NCBI RefSeq assembly: GCF_004341845.1
Contig: NZ_SLVB01000001.1
Span: 496,001 to 560,000 of the forward strand
Direction of reading: 5' to 3'
DNA length: 64,000 bases
From: Novosphingobium sp. PhB165
GTDB lineage: Bacteria > Pseudomonadota > Alphaproteobacteria > Sphingomonadales > Sphingomonadaceae
In this document: one piece after another, positions 18,842 to 29,635 of the stretch
How positions within the stretch are numbered: the first letter of the stretch is position 1
Layout: every line of letters begins with the position of its first letter
The notes under the pieces: model-generated
The model's database searches: none
Told to the model about the DNA's origin: nothing
The model's input: only the letters and a program-made list of their open reading frames with translations
Translations under genes and position numbers: made by a program

Positions 18842-19708
18842 TTACTGCGCCACGCCGAACTTGCGCAGCACGCGCCAGATCAGCGCCTTGCCCCGATTGT
18901 GCGCGGGCCAGCGGCCGGGCGCCTTCGGTTTCAGCCCGAAACGGCGCAAAACCCCGTTGAGCGCGCGGGCATCGGCTTCCGCGAAGCTCCATTCCGACCG
19001 CCACGTGATCGAGAGCGAGATCGAGGGCTCGGTGCCGTTCCGCACGAAATGAGGCGCCATAACCGGAACGAAGACAGCCTCTCCTGGCTGAAGCGCGAAT
19101 TCCCGGCCGCCATCGAGCAGATCGTCCCGCCACTTGAGTTCGCGACCGCCTCCGGTGTGATACGTCTCGTGGACCTCGTCGGGCGCGAAGCGAGGATTGC
19201 CGGCGGGAAACTGGGTCATGACCTTGTTGCCACGCACTTGCAGCAGGATATTGTGCTCGGGATCGAAGTGGTAGGGCGTCACGCCCCCCGCTGACGTGAC
19301 GAAAATGAAGCCCTGCAGTTTCATCATCCGCCCGGTGCGCGCCTCGATCACCGGGCGCAGTTCGCCGAGCAGATCCTCCAGCAGGCGGGCATAGTCCGCA
19401 TGCTGTTCGACGTTCTTGATGACCGCCCAGGAATTGGTGGTCTCGATCTCCCGGATAGTGCGGCCGATGGGAATGCCGGTGGGCGCGGGCTTGCCGTCTA
19501 CGCCGAGCGGCTGGTTGCCGAAATTGTACTCTATCGACCCGGCCGGCAGACATTCGGCCAGTTCGGCAAGCGCTTCCAGTTCCAGCAGCGGATGGCTGCG
19601 CAGCGCATGGGCCAGCTTGTGCGGGATCTCCGGATAATTTCGGGAGAAGCACTCGCGCTGGGATGAATCGAAGACGGAGCGATCGGGCAGGGCGGATCGG
19701 GCGTTCAT
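18842..19708 (-). CDS. JmjC/cupin-like Fe(II)/2-oxoglutarate oxygenase
   Basis: 288-residue protein with a double-stranded beta-helix iron site: His147 and Asp149 in PYHFDPEHN and distal His220 in VMAPHFVRNG. A lysine (K162 in RGNKVMTQF) is placed as a 2-oxoglutarate-binding residue would be in JmjC-type enzymes. It resembles cupin-like/JmjC hydroxylases; the substrate (protein residue or small molecule) is unknown. It overlaps the upstream acyltransferase gene by ATGA (19705-19708), so the two are probably translated together. The start at 19708 follows from that overlap. Confidence 0.72.
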   Translation of the reverse strand: MNARSALPDRSVFDSSQRECFSRNYPEIPHKLAHALRSHPLLELEALAELAECLPAGSIEYNFGNQPLGVDGKPAPTGIPIGRTIREIETTNSWAVIKNVEQHADYARLLEDLLGELRPVIEARTGRMMKLQGFIFVTSAGGVTPYHFDPEHNILLQVRGNKVMTQFPAGNPRFAPDEVHETYHTGGGRELKWRDDLLDGGREFALQPGEAVFVPVMAPHFVRNGTEPSISLSITWRSEWSFAEADARALNGVLRRFGLKPKAPGRWPAHNRGKALIWRVLRKFGVAQ

Positions 19709-20871
19709 GGGCGGGGCCTCGCGGGATTGCGCGCCAGTTCGGCCTTGACGAAGCGACGAAAGAGCGCGCGGCGCAGCGGACCGCCGATGGCAATGGACAG
19801 GCGCCCGACCGCGCGGCGCTCGCGCCAGATATGGTCGATCATCGGGTGGTCCTCGGCCGCGCAGCTGTCGGTCCATGCGATTTCGCGGCGGTTGAGCATG
19901 TCGAGATATTCGCGCTGGAGCAGGACGCCGGGCGAGAAGCGTGAGAATCCCTCATCGAAGGCAGTCTTGTAGGAGAAGGCGCCGGGCGGGGTGAGGAACG
20001 TCGCCAGCATGGCGATGGGCCTGCCGTCCAGCCGCAATGCCAGTCGCTCCAGCCGTCCGCGCGCAGCGGCACCGGAAAGGGCCTCGCGAAAAAGTCTGGC
20101 GGTGCCTTCATGGCTCGCCAGCGCCGATCCGGCCTTGCCTTTCCAGCCCGCGGCTTCGAGCGCGAGGAACTGGCGTGCCCAGTTGTCCAGCCCATCGTCG
20201 TTACGGCCGCGCTCGACGGTGACATGGCCGCGTTCGGCAAGGCGATTCCACTGGCGACGCATCTCCTTGCGCTTTTTGCCGGTGAGCGAAGCTTCCAGAT
20301 AGTCATCCGGCGAAAGGGTCGAATGCAGCACGGCGCGCTCTTCGCGGTGCACGGTTTCCACCGCGCGGGTGCCCCGTGCCGCCATCAGTCCGTCATGAAC
20401 CGGGCCTTCCAGCGGCATTTCGCGTAGGTGCAGGAAGAGGGCGGTGCCCGGTGCGCGATCCGTCCAGTCGAACAGTGCCCGCCAGAACGCGCTTTCCGCA
20501 CCGCGCTCGATCAGCGGCGTGCCGAGGAAGGCATTGGCGTGGAGCCACCCCGCCAGATTGGGCACGGGCCAGCGATAGTATCGGCGGCTGCGCACCACCG
20601 GGAGCAGCCCGGCCAGACGGCCATGACGCTCGAACCGCAGAATCGATACGCATTCGGAACTGCCCAGATGCCGCAGCGAAGGCAGCAGATACCAGCTCTC
20701 GAAAAAGGGATTGGGCTCGCTGGCCCGGTGGGCGAGTGCGTCCCAGGCGTCGACTTCGCTCTCCATCGCGCGCCACGGCAGGCAGGCGATAAGGCCGTCA
20801 TCGGATGCCGCACGATCGGATCGGCCGAAACCGGTCTCGTCCTCGTGCAGCAGGGGCGCGGCGGTGAACAT
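19705..20871 (-). CDS. CelD/BcsL-type GNAT-fold acyltransferase
   Basis: 388-residue protein of the BioF2-like/Acetyltransf_6 family (CelD/BcsL, FemAB-related). Features: NPFFESWYLLPSL near residue 54, a central TGKKRKEMRRQWNRL helix, and the family's closing region with YKTAFDEGFSRFSPGVLLQ. Such proteins transfer acyl or aminoacyl groups, often onto polysaccharides or cell-envelope targets. It is the first gene of a two-gene leftward unit with the JmjC-like oxygenase. No signal peptide is seen. Substrate unknown. Confidence 0.75.
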   Translation of the reverse strand: MFTAAPLLHEDETGFGRSDRAASDDGLIACLPWRAMESEVDAWDALAHRASEPNPFFESWYLLPSLRHLGSSECVSILRFERHGRLAGLLPVVRSRRYYRWPVPNLAGWLHANAFLGTPLIERGAESAFWRALFDWTDRAPGTALFLHLREMPLEGPVHDGLMAARGTRAVETVHREERAVLHSTLSPDDYLEASLTGKKRKEMRRQWNRLAERGHVTVERGRNDDGLDNWARQFLALEAAGWKGKAGSALASHEGTARLFREALSGAAARGRLERLALRLDGRPIAMLATFLTPPGAFSYKTAFDEGFSRFSPGVLLQREYLDMLNRREIAWTDSCAAEDHPMIDHIWRERRAVGRLSIAIGGPLRRALFRRFVKAELARNPARPRP

Positions 20872-20930
20872 GAAGCGCCTTCTAGCGTGCCCGGCTCAAG
20901 GAAACGCTAACGGCTCCGTGAAAATGCGAA

Positions 20931-20960
20931 GGGCCCCGGCGGATCGCTCCGCCGGGGCCC
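20931..20960 (-). terminator. Intrinsic terminator of the H+-pyrophosphatase gene
   Basis: Perfect 13-bp GC-rich stem (20931-20943 with 20948-20960) and a 4-base loop, 20 bases after the hppA stop on the minus strand. A short T pair and an A/T-rich stretch follow. Very stable. Confidence 0.75.
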
Positions 20961-20979
20961 TTGCATCGCAATCGGTCGC

Positions 20980-23073
<2,094 letters not shown>

Positions 23074-23143
23074 AAAACGCCCCCTTTTTCCCAATGCGAA
23101 CATGCGCAATTTGCGACGGGTTTTCCCGTTCGTGACGTAAAGG

Positions 23144-23170
23144 GCTATAGATAAGGAGGATTAGTGGCAA
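23144..23170 (-). promoter_or_regulatory. Candidate hppA promoter
   Basis: On the minus strand, TTGCCA (23165-23170) and TATAGC (23144-23149) are separated by 15 bases, about 70 bases upstream of the hppA GTG. The spacing is short for sigma-70. The leader also holds a small ACGGG/CCCGT hairpin (about 23116-23129). Confidence 0.3.
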
Positions 23171-23287
23171 GCGACTTCGTTTGAAGGCGACTTTACTGCC
23201 GCAAAACGCGTTCGGTTGACGTGGGGCGCGAGTGATCGCCGGTTGTCGAGAAATGAAAAGTAGGGGGCCAAGATAGCCTCCCACACT

Positions 23288-23579
23288 CCGCTCAGGCTGA
23301 GCCTGTCGAGGCATGGAGACCTCGCGCTACGTCTCGGGGGCTTCGACAAGCTCAGCCTGAGCGGGAGGAGGGGCAGGTGCGGTGAGGACAGACGGGGCAG
23401 CCACCACCCCGCTCGTCCTGAGCTTGTCGAAGGATGGAGGTTTCGCGCCACGCTTCGGGGGGCTTCGACAAGCTCGCCCTGAGCGGGAGGAGGAGCAGGT
23501 GCGGTGAGGACGGGCGGGGCAGCCACCACCCCGCTCATCCTGAGCTTGTCGAAGGATGGCAGCCTCGCGCCACGCTTCA
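23288..23579. repeat. Tandem 121-bp repeat built on palindrome family C, about 2.4 copies
   Basis: Units begin at 23288, 23409 and 23531 (periods 121 and 122), the third being partial. Each full unit contains an inverted repeat: CTCAGGCTGAGCCTGTCGAG or variants such as CTCATCCTGAGCTTGTCGAA, facing GCTTCGACAAGCTCAGCCTG. Arms are followed by a conserved GGAGGAG-rich linker. This fills the hppA-thiL gap, which otherwise has no gene. The same palindrome recurs once at 36027-36107. Confidence 0.85.
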
Positions 23580-23589
23580 TCCGCGTGGC

Positions 23590-24549
23590 CTAATGTTGGT
23601 AGCCGAGCCTGTCCGGCAACGAAATCGGCGCACCCTTCCATTCGAGGACTATGCCGCTCCCCGGGGTCACAGTCCCGATAGCGTGGATCTCGGTTTCCAG
23701 CCCCTTTGCCGCGGCGCGCAAGTAAGCGGTGTGCACCGGCGGCGCGGTAAACAGCAGTACATAGTCGTCACCCGCCGTCATCGCCGCAATGCGCTGGTCG
23801 AGATCGTCGCCAGCAACGGCGCGATAGGCGGCCGAGAGCGGCACTTCGGCAATGTCGAAATGAACCGCGACGTCGCTTGCCTCGCTCATCCGGCGCGCGT
23901 CGATCAGCAGTCCGTCGGACACGTCCATCATCGCGCTGGTCAGCGGGGCGAGCGCGACGCCCAGCGCGGGTTCGGGCATGGGGCGGCGATAGCGGTCGAT
24001 CAGCCAGGTGTGATCGGGGCTGACATCCTTCACCGGGTCGGACAGCAGCGCGAGGCCAAGGCCGGAATCGCCCAGCGTTCCGCTGCACCAGACGATGTCG
24101 CCCGGCTGCGCGCCGCTGCGCGTGGGCACTGCCACATCCTCCAGCCCGCGTCCGATCGCGGTAAGCGAGAAGCTGCGGGCGGATCCGCGCGGCATGCGTA
24201 CCGTGTCGCCGCCCAGCAGCGGCAACGCGAAGTGGCGGCAGGCATTGTCCATCCCGCGCAGGAAAGCGCGGTCCCACTCGTCCTCTCCGAGGGCGTGCGA
24301 TTTCAGGCAGCCGAGCGGCTCCGCGCCCTTGGCGGCAAGGTCCGAGGCATTCACCGCCACCAGCTTCCAGGCGATGCTTTCCGGCGGATCGTCGTGCAGG
24401 AAGTGGATGCCCTCGACCAGCGTGTCCATGGTCAGGACCAGCTTTTCGCCGCCGATTTCCAGCACCGCCGCATCGTCGGCAAGTCCGCGCGCGGCCGGGC
24501 TCACGGCAATGGCGCGCAGGGCTTCGATGAAGGCAAATTCGCGGGTCAT
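23590..24549 (-). CDS. thiL: Thiamine-monophosphate kinase
   Basis: 319-residue ATP-dependent kinase that converts thiamine monophosphate to thiamine pyrophosphate. Motifs: GLADDAAVL near residue 22, LTMDTLVEGIHF, VNASDLAAKGAEPL, MMDVSDGLLIDARR and AGDDYVLLF, all typical of ThiL. The start MTREFAFIEALR matches the family, but no Shine-Dalgarno precedes the ATG; a strong hairpin ends 7 bases upstream. Downstream of nusB on the same strand. A 7-bp hairpin (23569-23589) abuts its stop. Confidence 0.95.
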   Translation of the reverse strand: MTREFAFIEALRAIAVSPAARGLADDAAVLEIGGEKLVLTMDTLVEGIHFLHDDPPESIAWKLVAVNASDLAAKGAEPLGCLKSHALGEDEWDRAFLRGMDNACRHFALPLLGGDTVRMPRGSARSFSLTAIGRGLEDVAVPTRSGAQPGDIVWCSGTLGDSGLGLALLSDPVKDVSPDHTWLIDRYRRPMPEPALGVALAPLTSAMMDVSDGLLIDARRMSEASDVAVHFDIAEVPLSAAYRAVAGDDLDQRIAAMTAGDDYVLLFTAPPVHTAYLRAAAKGLETEIHAIGTVTPGSGIVLEWKGAPISLPDRLGYQH

Positions 24550-24556
24550 GATATAA

Positions 24557-24580
24557 CAATGGGCCCGAGAGGGCCCATTG
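24557..24580 (-). terminator. Hairpin between nusB and thiL
   Basis: Perfect 10-bp stem (CAATGGGCCC/GGGCCCATTG) with a 4-base loop. On the minus strand it is followed by TTATATC and then directly by the thiL ATG. It could terminate nusB transcription or mask the thiL ribosome-binding region. Confidence 0.6.
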
Positions 24581-24618
24581 TCGAGATCACGAGTGCACGG
24601 TCATGCTGCGCACAAATG

Positions 24619-25074
24619 TCAGCGTACGGCCTTCGCGACGGCATCGAGCACGCCGTTGACGAACTTCGCCTCGCGCTCATCGAAGAAGGCGTGGGCGACG
24701 TCGAGATACTCGCCGATCGCCGCGCCGGTGGGCACGTCCGCGCGGGCCAGCAATTCGTATGCACCGGCGCGCAGGATCTGCAACATGGTCTTGTCGAGAC
24801 GGGCGAGCGACCAGCCTTCGGCCAGCTTGCCGGACAGCAGTTCGTCGATCTCGTCGCGGCGGGCGATCACGCCCTTCACCACGTCGTCGAAGAAAGCGAC
24901 TTCGGCAGTGGCGTACTGGTCCTCGTCGATTTCCGCGCCAAGGCGATGGCGGTGGAATTCGTCAAGCAGGATGGCCTGCTGCGTGCCTTCCATCTCGAAC
25001 TGATAGAGAGCCTGAACGGCGGCGAGGCGCGCTGCGGAGCGGGCCTGCTTCGAATTGGGCTTGGAATTGCTCAT
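24619..25074 (-). CDS. nusB: Transcription antitermination factor NusB
   Basis: 151-residue all-helical RNA-binding protein that joins NusE/S10 at boxA during rRNA antitermination. Motifs: RSAARLAAVQALYQFEM at the N-terminus and ARADVPTGAAIGEYLDVAH with FVNGVLDAVAK at the C-terminus. It overlaps hisD by ATGA (25071-25074), so translation is coupled to the histidine gene upstream. Order hisG-hisD-nusB-thiL is seen in other alphaproteobacteria. Confidence 0.95.
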   Translation of the reverse strand: MSNSKPNSKQARSAARLAAVQALYQFEMEGTQQAILLDEFHRHRLGAEIDEDQYATAEVAFFDDVVKGVIARRDEIDELLSGKLAEGWSLARLDKTMLQILRAGAYELLARADVPTGAAIGEYLDVAHAFFDEREAKFVNGVLDAVAKAVR

Positions 25075-26360
25075 TGGGAAAGTCTCACGGAAATGGAGCG
25101 CGCGTGCGCGGGAAGCCCTTCGGCATCGGCAAGGGCAACGGCGGCGGGGCCAATGGCCTCAAGCGCCGCCTGATCGAGCTGGATGAAGCTGGTGCGCTTC
25201 ATGAAATCGAGGACCGACAGGCCCGAGGCGAACCGCGCGCGGCGCCCGGTGGGCAGCACGTGGTTAGGGCCGGCGACGTAATCGCCCACCGCTTCGGGGG
25301 TCATGCGGCCAAGGAACACCGATCCGGCATGACGGATCCGGCGGAACAGGCTTTCGGGATCGTCGGTGGCGATCTCGACGTGTTCGGCAGCCAGCGCATC
25401 GGCCAGCGCCGGGGCCTCTTCGAAGCTCTCGACGACGACGATCACGCCGTAATCGTTCCAAGACTGGCGCGCGGTTGCCTGCGTGGCGAGGGCGGAAAGT
25501 TCCAGTTCCACCGCTTCGGTGACGGCGTCCGCGAAAGCGGCATCGTCGGTGATGAGGATCGACTGCGAGGTGGGGTCGTGCTCGGCCTGGCTCAGCAGGT
25601 CGGCGGCGATGCGGCGCGGTTCGTTCTTCGCATCGGCGATCACGAGGATTTCGCTGGGGCCCGCCACCATGTCGATGCCGACCACGCCGTAGAGCTGGCG
25701 CTTGGCTTCGGCCACCCAGGCATTGCCGGGGCCCGTGATCACATCAACAGGCGCGATCCTGTCGGTGCCATAGGCCAGCGCGCCCACGGCATGGGCACCG
25801 CCCACGCGCCAGACTTCATCCACGCCCGCAAGGTGCGCGGCAGCGAGGACGAGCGCGTTGACTTCGCCCTTCGGCGTCGGGGTCACGACGACGAGACGCT
25901 CCACGCCCGCAACTTTGGCGGGGATCGCGTTCATCAGCATCGAGGAGGGGTAAGCGGCCCGGCCGCCCGGAACATAGAGCCCGGCGGCATCGACCGCGCG
26001 CCAGACGGCGCCAAGGCGCACGCCAGCCTCGTCGGTATAGTCGCGGTCCTCGGGAAGCTGCGCGGCGTGATAGGCGCGGATCCGTGCGGCGGCGAGTTCG
26101 AGCGCGGCGCGAAGTTCCGGGGTGAGGGCATCGAAGGCGGCGCGGCAGGTCTCGGCGTCGATCCGCCAGCCGCTTTCATCGAGTTCGTGGCCGTCGAACC
26201 GGGCAGTGTACTCGGCCAGCGCAGCGTCGCCGCGTGCGCGCACGGCAGCCAGAATGTCGGCCACGTCACGTGCAACGTCGACGGCGCTCTCGCGGCGGTC
26301 GGCAACCACTTGCCGGAAGGCCTCGGCGAATCCGGCGTCCTTGCTGGAAAGTCGCAGCAT
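25071..26360 (-). CDS. hisD: Histidinol dehydrogenase
   Basis: 429-residue zinc enzyme that performs the last two oxidations of histidine biosynthesis with NAD+. Recognised by [41 protein letters not shown], the active-site region [17 protein letters not shown], and [11 protein letters not shown]. Length matches the family. Its ATG shares one base with the hisG stop (26360), so the two are translationally coupled. Confidence 0.97.
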   Translation of the reverse strand: MLRLSSKDAGFAEAFRQVVADRRESAVDVARDVADILAAVRARGDAALAEYTARFDGHELDESGWRIDAETCRAAFDALTPELRAALELAAARIRAYHAAQLPEDRDYTDEAGVRLGAVWRAVDAAGLYVPGGRAAYPSSMLMNAIPAKVAGVERLVVVTPTPKGEVNALVLAAAHLAGVDEVWRVGGAHAVGALAYGTDRIAPVDVITGPGNAWVAEAKRQLYGVVGIDMVAGPSEILVIADAKNEPRRIAADLLSQAEHDPTSQSILITDDAAFADAVTEAVELELSALATQATARQSWNDYGVIVVVESFEEAPALADALAAEHVEIATDDPESLFRRIRHAGSVFLGRMTPEAVGDYVAGPNHVLPTGRRARFASGLSVLDFMKRTSFIQLDQAALEAIGPAAVALADAEGLPAHARSISVRLSQ

Positions 26361-27016
26361 CAGGCGGCCGCTTTCGTTTCGGCAACGAGCGCACGGAACG
26401 CATCGACCAGCGCTGCCACGCGGTCATCGGTCTTGAGCGCCGCGCGGTTGACGATGAGCCGCGCCGAGATGTCGAGAATGCGGCTCGTTTCGACGAGGCC
26501 GTTTTCCTTGAGCGTGCGGCCGGTCGAAACGAGGTCGACGATGCGGCTCGAAAGGCCCAGCGAAGGTGCCAGTTCCATCGCGCCGTTGAGCTTCACGACT
26601 TCGGCCTGCACGCCCAGCTTTTCGAAATAGCGGCGCGTGAGGTTCGGATACTTGCTGGCGATGCGCAAGTGCGAGGGCAGCGGGCCGCCGATCTCGCCCT
26701 CGGGCTCGGCAACCGACAAGCGGCAGTGGCCGATGTTCAGGTCAACCGGCGCGTAGAGGTCCGGATAGGCGAATTCCTCCACCACGTCGGAGCCGACGAT
26801 GCCGACTTGCGCGGCGCCATGCGCGACGAACGTTGCCACGTCGAAAGCGCGGACGCGGATCAGGCGCATCTCGCTGTTCTCGCACGCGAATGACAGCGCG
26901 CGAGACTTCTTGTCGTGGAACTCCGCTTCGGGCACCACACCGGCGCGTGCCATCAGCGGCAGCGCCTCGTCGAGGATTCGCCCTTTGGGCACGGCAAAGG
27001 TCAAGGTTGTCGGCAT
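26360..27016 (-). CDS. hisG: ATP phosphoribosyltransferase, short form
   Basis: 218-residue catalytic subunit of the first histidine-biosynthesis step (PRPP plus ATP). It begins [16 protein letters not shown] and carries the PRPP-binding loop [14 protein letters not shown]. It lacks the C-terminal regulatory domain, so it is the short HisG that needs HisZ, a histidyl-tRNA-synthetase-like partner; no hisZ is in this window. ATG at 27016 fits the family start. The divergent DUF2332 gene begins only 38 bases away. Confidence 0.95.
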   Translation of the reverse strand: MPTTLTFAVPKGRILDEALPLMARAGVVPEAEFHDKKSRALSFACENSEMRLIRVRAFDVATFVAHGAAQVGIVGSDVVEEFAYPDLYAPVDLNIGHCRLSVAEPEGEIGGPLPSHLRIASKYPNLTRRYFEKLGVQAEVVKLNGAMELAPSLGLSSRIVDLVSTGRTLKENGLVETSRILDISARLIVNRAALKTDDRVAALVDAFRALVAETKAAA

Positions 27017-27054
27017 GGTGCGCGCATTTAGGCGGCAAGTGGCGAAAGGGCAAC

Positions 27055-28128
27055 ATGGCACAGGACCAGAAAGAGTTCAGCGAAGGTTTTGGCGGCAATG
27101 TGGCCGAGGCTTTCGCCAATCAGGTGGAATATTGCCGCAAAAACGGCGCCCCGATCACCGCGCGCATCGTCGCCGGGCTGGCTGCCGTGCTGGGCGATGC
27201 GGATGCGGGGCCGTTCCTGACGCGAATCCGCGATTGGCGGGGCATGCCGCTGGCGGATGCCGTGCCCTTGCGCGCAGCCGGGGGGCTCCATGCTTTGCAC
27301 CAGTCCGGCCGTGAGCCTGCGCTGGCGCCGATTTATGCGGGCGATCCTGCGGACGACGCTGCGATCCTGCGCGATGTGGTTCGCCGTCACGATGCCGAAC
27401 TGATGCCCTGGCTGGACGGGCCGCCGCAGACCAATGAAGCGGGCCGTTCGTCCAACTTCGTTGCCGCGATGCTCTGGCTTGCGGGGAAGGGGCTGCCTGC
27501 CCGCTTCGAATGTCTGGAAGTCGGCGCGAGCGCGGGCATCAACCTGATGCTAGAACGATACCGTTACGATTTGGGCGGTGTCACCGTCGGGCCGGAGCGG
27601 GCGGTCATGCAATTCGCGCCCGAATGGCGCGGTGCGCCGCCGCCGTCGGAGCCGATCTCGTTCGCGTCGCTGAGGGGATGCGATGTCGCGCCGGTCGACC
27701 TTGCCGATCCGGCGCAGGCGCAGCGGCTGCGCGCCTATATCTGGCCCGAGCACACGGAGCGCTTCGCCAGACTCGATGCTGCCATCGCCGCTGCGAACGA
27801 GCATGCGCCCGATCTGGTGAAGATGAATGCGGCGGATTTCGTCGAGCAGCAACTCACCATGCCGCAGGCGGAGGGCACGACGCGCGTGCTGATGCACTCG
27901 ATCGTCATGCAGTACGTTTCCGAGGATCAGCGCGTGAGGATTGCGCAGGCCATGGAAGCGGCCGGGGCTGCGGCGAGTGCGGACAAGCCGCTTGCATGGA
28001 TTTCGGTCGAAGGAGACCGGACCAAGCTCGGGCATGCACTGACAGTGCGCTATTGGCCAGGCGGCGAGGAATGGCACTTGCTGGCGCATGCTCACGCACA
28101 CGGGGCATGGATTGAGTGGCTGGGTTAG
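27055..28128 (+). CDS. DUF2332 family protein
   Basis: 357-residue protein of the DUF2332 family, function not established. Visible conserved parts: an N-terminal [14 protein letters not shown] segment, [20 protein letters not shown] (a glycine-rich loop reminiscent of a nucleotide or SAM-binding turn), and [12 protein letters not shown]. No signal peptide or membrane helix. It is divergent from hisG and followed by a repeat-containing gap. The glycine-rich GASAGINL motif hints at a methyltransferase-like fold, which is inference. Confidence 0.78.
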   Translation: MAQDQKEFSEGFGGNVAEAFANQVEYCRKNGAPITARIVAGLAAVLGDADAGPFLTRIRDWRGMPLADAVPLRAAGGLHALHQSGREPALAPIYAGDPADDAAILRDVVRRHDAELMPWLDGPPQTNEAGRSSNFVAAMLWLAGKGLPARFECLEVGASAGINLMLERYRYDLGGVTVGPERAVMQFAPEWRGAPPPSEPISFASLRGCDVAPVDLADPAQAQRLRAYIWPEHTERFARLDAAIAAANEHAPDLVKMNAADFVEQQLTMPQAEGTTRVLMHSIVMQYVSEDQRVRIAQAMEAAGAAASADKPLAWISVEGDRTKLGHALTVRYWPGGEEWHLLAHAHAHGAWIEWLG

Positions 28129-28202
28129 GGGCCTGAAGCGTGGGGCTTCGCCGACGCCCGCCATTCGGCGGAAGTTTGGCACTTAATCTAAAGCCTAGCA
28201 CT

Positions 28203-28286
28203 TCGTCGTCCCCGCGAAGGCGGGGACCCCGCTTTTCTTGAGAGGGAAGCATGGCAGCGGGGCCCCCGCCTTCGCGGGGGCGACGA
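28203..28286. repeat. Large imperfect palindrome, family B, copy 1
   Basis: Left arm TCGTCGTCCCCGCGAAGGCG and right arm CGCCTTCGCGGGGGCGACGA, extended inward by GGGGACCCCGCT/AGCGGGGCCCC. The same family occurs at 50012-50101 and 58871-58957. REP-like mobile palindrome. Confidence 0.85.
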
Positions 28287-28321
28287 GGTAATCTGAAGTT
28301 GGAATGTCGGCGTTGGCCGCC

Positions 28322-28603
28322 TTATTCCCCGGGCGCGCGGGCCTTGATCGCCACGGCATGGACGCGCTCGCCGGGAATGTCGCCCAGCGCGGCATTGACC
28401 AGGCGCTGGCGCTGCAGGCGGGAGACGCCCTCGAAACGGGGGCTTTCGATTTCGATGGTGAAATGCGATTCGCCGCTGCCGTCGTCGCCCGAATGGCCGC
28501 GATGGGTGGCGGAATCGTTGATCACTGCAAGGTGGCTGGGGGCGAAAGCTGCTTCAAGCAGCTGACGCATTTCCTGTTCGATCGGTCCGGTCATGGCTTC
28601 CAT
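28322..28603 (-). CDS. BolA family protein
   Basis: 93-residue BolA-type protein (class II KH-like fold) that typically partners a monothiol glutaredoxin in Fe-S trafficking or acts in stress response. The family signature is the C-terminal SRLQRQRLVNAALGD with the conserved histidine in GERVHAVAIKA. A second possible start lies at 28594 (MTGPIEQEM). It is divergent from the J-domain gene, whose start is about 30 bases away. Confidence 0.9.
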   Translation of the reverse strand: MEAMTGPIEQEMRQLLEAAFAPSHLAVINDSATHRGHSGDDGSGESHFTIEIESPRFEGVSRLQRQRLVNAALGDIPGERVHAVAIKARAPGE

Positions 28604-28633
28604 TTAGGCGCTCAATCCCCCATCTGGAAGCCG

Positions 28634-29224
28634 GTGAGACATACGAGATTTCATGGCAGGGTCGAATCCGGCAGCCGCGAGTGCGGTTGGCCGGGTTGCG
28701 AAGAGACGGGTGAGTTCCGGGCGCCGGGCGGTCGCCCCTCGGGTTTTGACGGGCCGGGCGACTATCGCTGGTTCTGTCTCGATCACGTGCGCCAGTTCAA
28801 TGCGGGCTACGATTATTTCGACGGCATGGATTCAGAGCAGATCCTTCGGGCGCAGTCTCCGCTCCATGGCTGGGAGACGCAGACGCGGGCTTTCCGCCCG
28901 GACGCTGGCGTGGACGGGGCGCCGCGCTGGGCCGATTTTGCCGATCCGCTCGAAGCCATCAGCGCGCGGGCAAGGGCACATGTGCGTCGCCGTCAGGCCG
29001 ATATGAAGCCGGAGAATGCGCGCTTCACGCCGAACGAACGGCGTGCGCTGGAAGTACTGGGGCTCGATGGCGACATCGACCGAAAAACGCTGCGCCTGCG
29101 GTACACGCGGTTGCTGCGCCAATACCACCCGGACCACAACGGCGGCGATCATGGTCACGCCACGCGTCTTCAGGCGGTTGTCGAAGCCTACCAGTTGCTC
29201 CGCAAGGCGGCCGCTTTCGCCTGA
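28634..29224 (+). CDS. J-domain protein with N-terminal Cys motif
   Basis: About 196 residues. The C-terminus is a DnaJ-like J domain with the HPD tripeptide (RQYHPDHNGGD), so it should stimulate a DnaK-type ATPase. The N-terminus carries a small cysteine/histidine cluster (ECGWPGCEETGEF, then WFCLDH) that may bind zinc. There is no ATG near the conserved N-terminus, so the GTG at 28634 (MRHTRFHGRVE) is chosen, with GGAAG only 3 bases upstream. Divergent from bolA; the next gene is convergent. Confidence 0.78.
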   Translation: MRHTRFHGRVESGSRECGWPGCEETGEFRAPGGRPSGFDGPGDYRWFCLDHVRQFNAGYDYFDGMDSEQILRAQSPLHGWETQTRAFRPDAGVDGAPRWADFADPLEAISARARAHVRRRQADMKPENARFTPNERRALEVLGLDGDIDRKTLRLRYTRLLRQYHPDHNGGDHGHATRLQAVVEAYQLLRKAAAFA

Positions 29225-29227
29225 GAA

Positions 29228-29635
29228 TCAGCGGCCGCGCAGGATTCGCCAGCGCGCCGCGCCGTTCTCGCCGTAGATGCGCGTGACATCCTTGCCGGAA
29301 TAGAACTGCTCGAACCGTTCCGCGCTTTCGGACAGCATCACCCAGGGTTGTTTGCTCTCGGTGAAAACATGCACGTCGGGCGGGCAGATGTCGGGATCGT
29401 CGAGCGTGCCCACTCGGATGAAATCGGCCTTGAGCGAGGGCGTGTCGATGCGCTCCGGCGCGCTTTCGCCGATCAGTTCCACCCGGTCTGCCTCGATCAC
29501 GGCATTGAGCGCAAAGGCGCTGCCGCTCTCGCGCTGGCACCAGCGGCAATGGCAGCAATGGACCACGATCGGATCGTCCAGCAGGCGGTAGCGCACCTGC
29601 CCGCAAGTGCAGCCTCCTTCGGCCCCTGCGCTCAA
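29228..29635 (-). CDS. GFA/CENP-V family protein
   Basis: 135-residue protein of the glutathione-dependent formaldehyde-activating (GFA) family, with zinc ligands in GGCTCGQVRY (residues 7-16) and HCCHCRWCQRESG (26-38). Gfa-type proteins were linked to formaldehyde-glutathione adduct formation, though many members have unknown substrates. Start is a TTG at 29635, in a TTGA overlap with the SRPBCC gene. Last gene of the leftward glutathione-linked cluster. Confidence 0.88.
   Translation of the reverse strand: MSAGAEGGCTCGQVRYRLLDDPIVVHCCHCRWCQRESGSAFALNAVIEADRVELIGESAPERIDTPSLKADFIRVGTLDDPDICPPDVHVFTESKQPWVMLSESAERFEQFYSGKDVTRIYGENGAARWRILRGR

Noticed and set aside
23288..23579. Possible CRISPR array
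   Set aside because: Units are 121 bp and nearly identical throughout, without unique spacers or cas genes; better explained by a tandem palindromic repeat.
24550..24600. Possible thiamine riboswitch before thiL
   Set aside because: The CUGAGA and GGGA-type TPP core motifs are not seen; only a simple hairpin is present.
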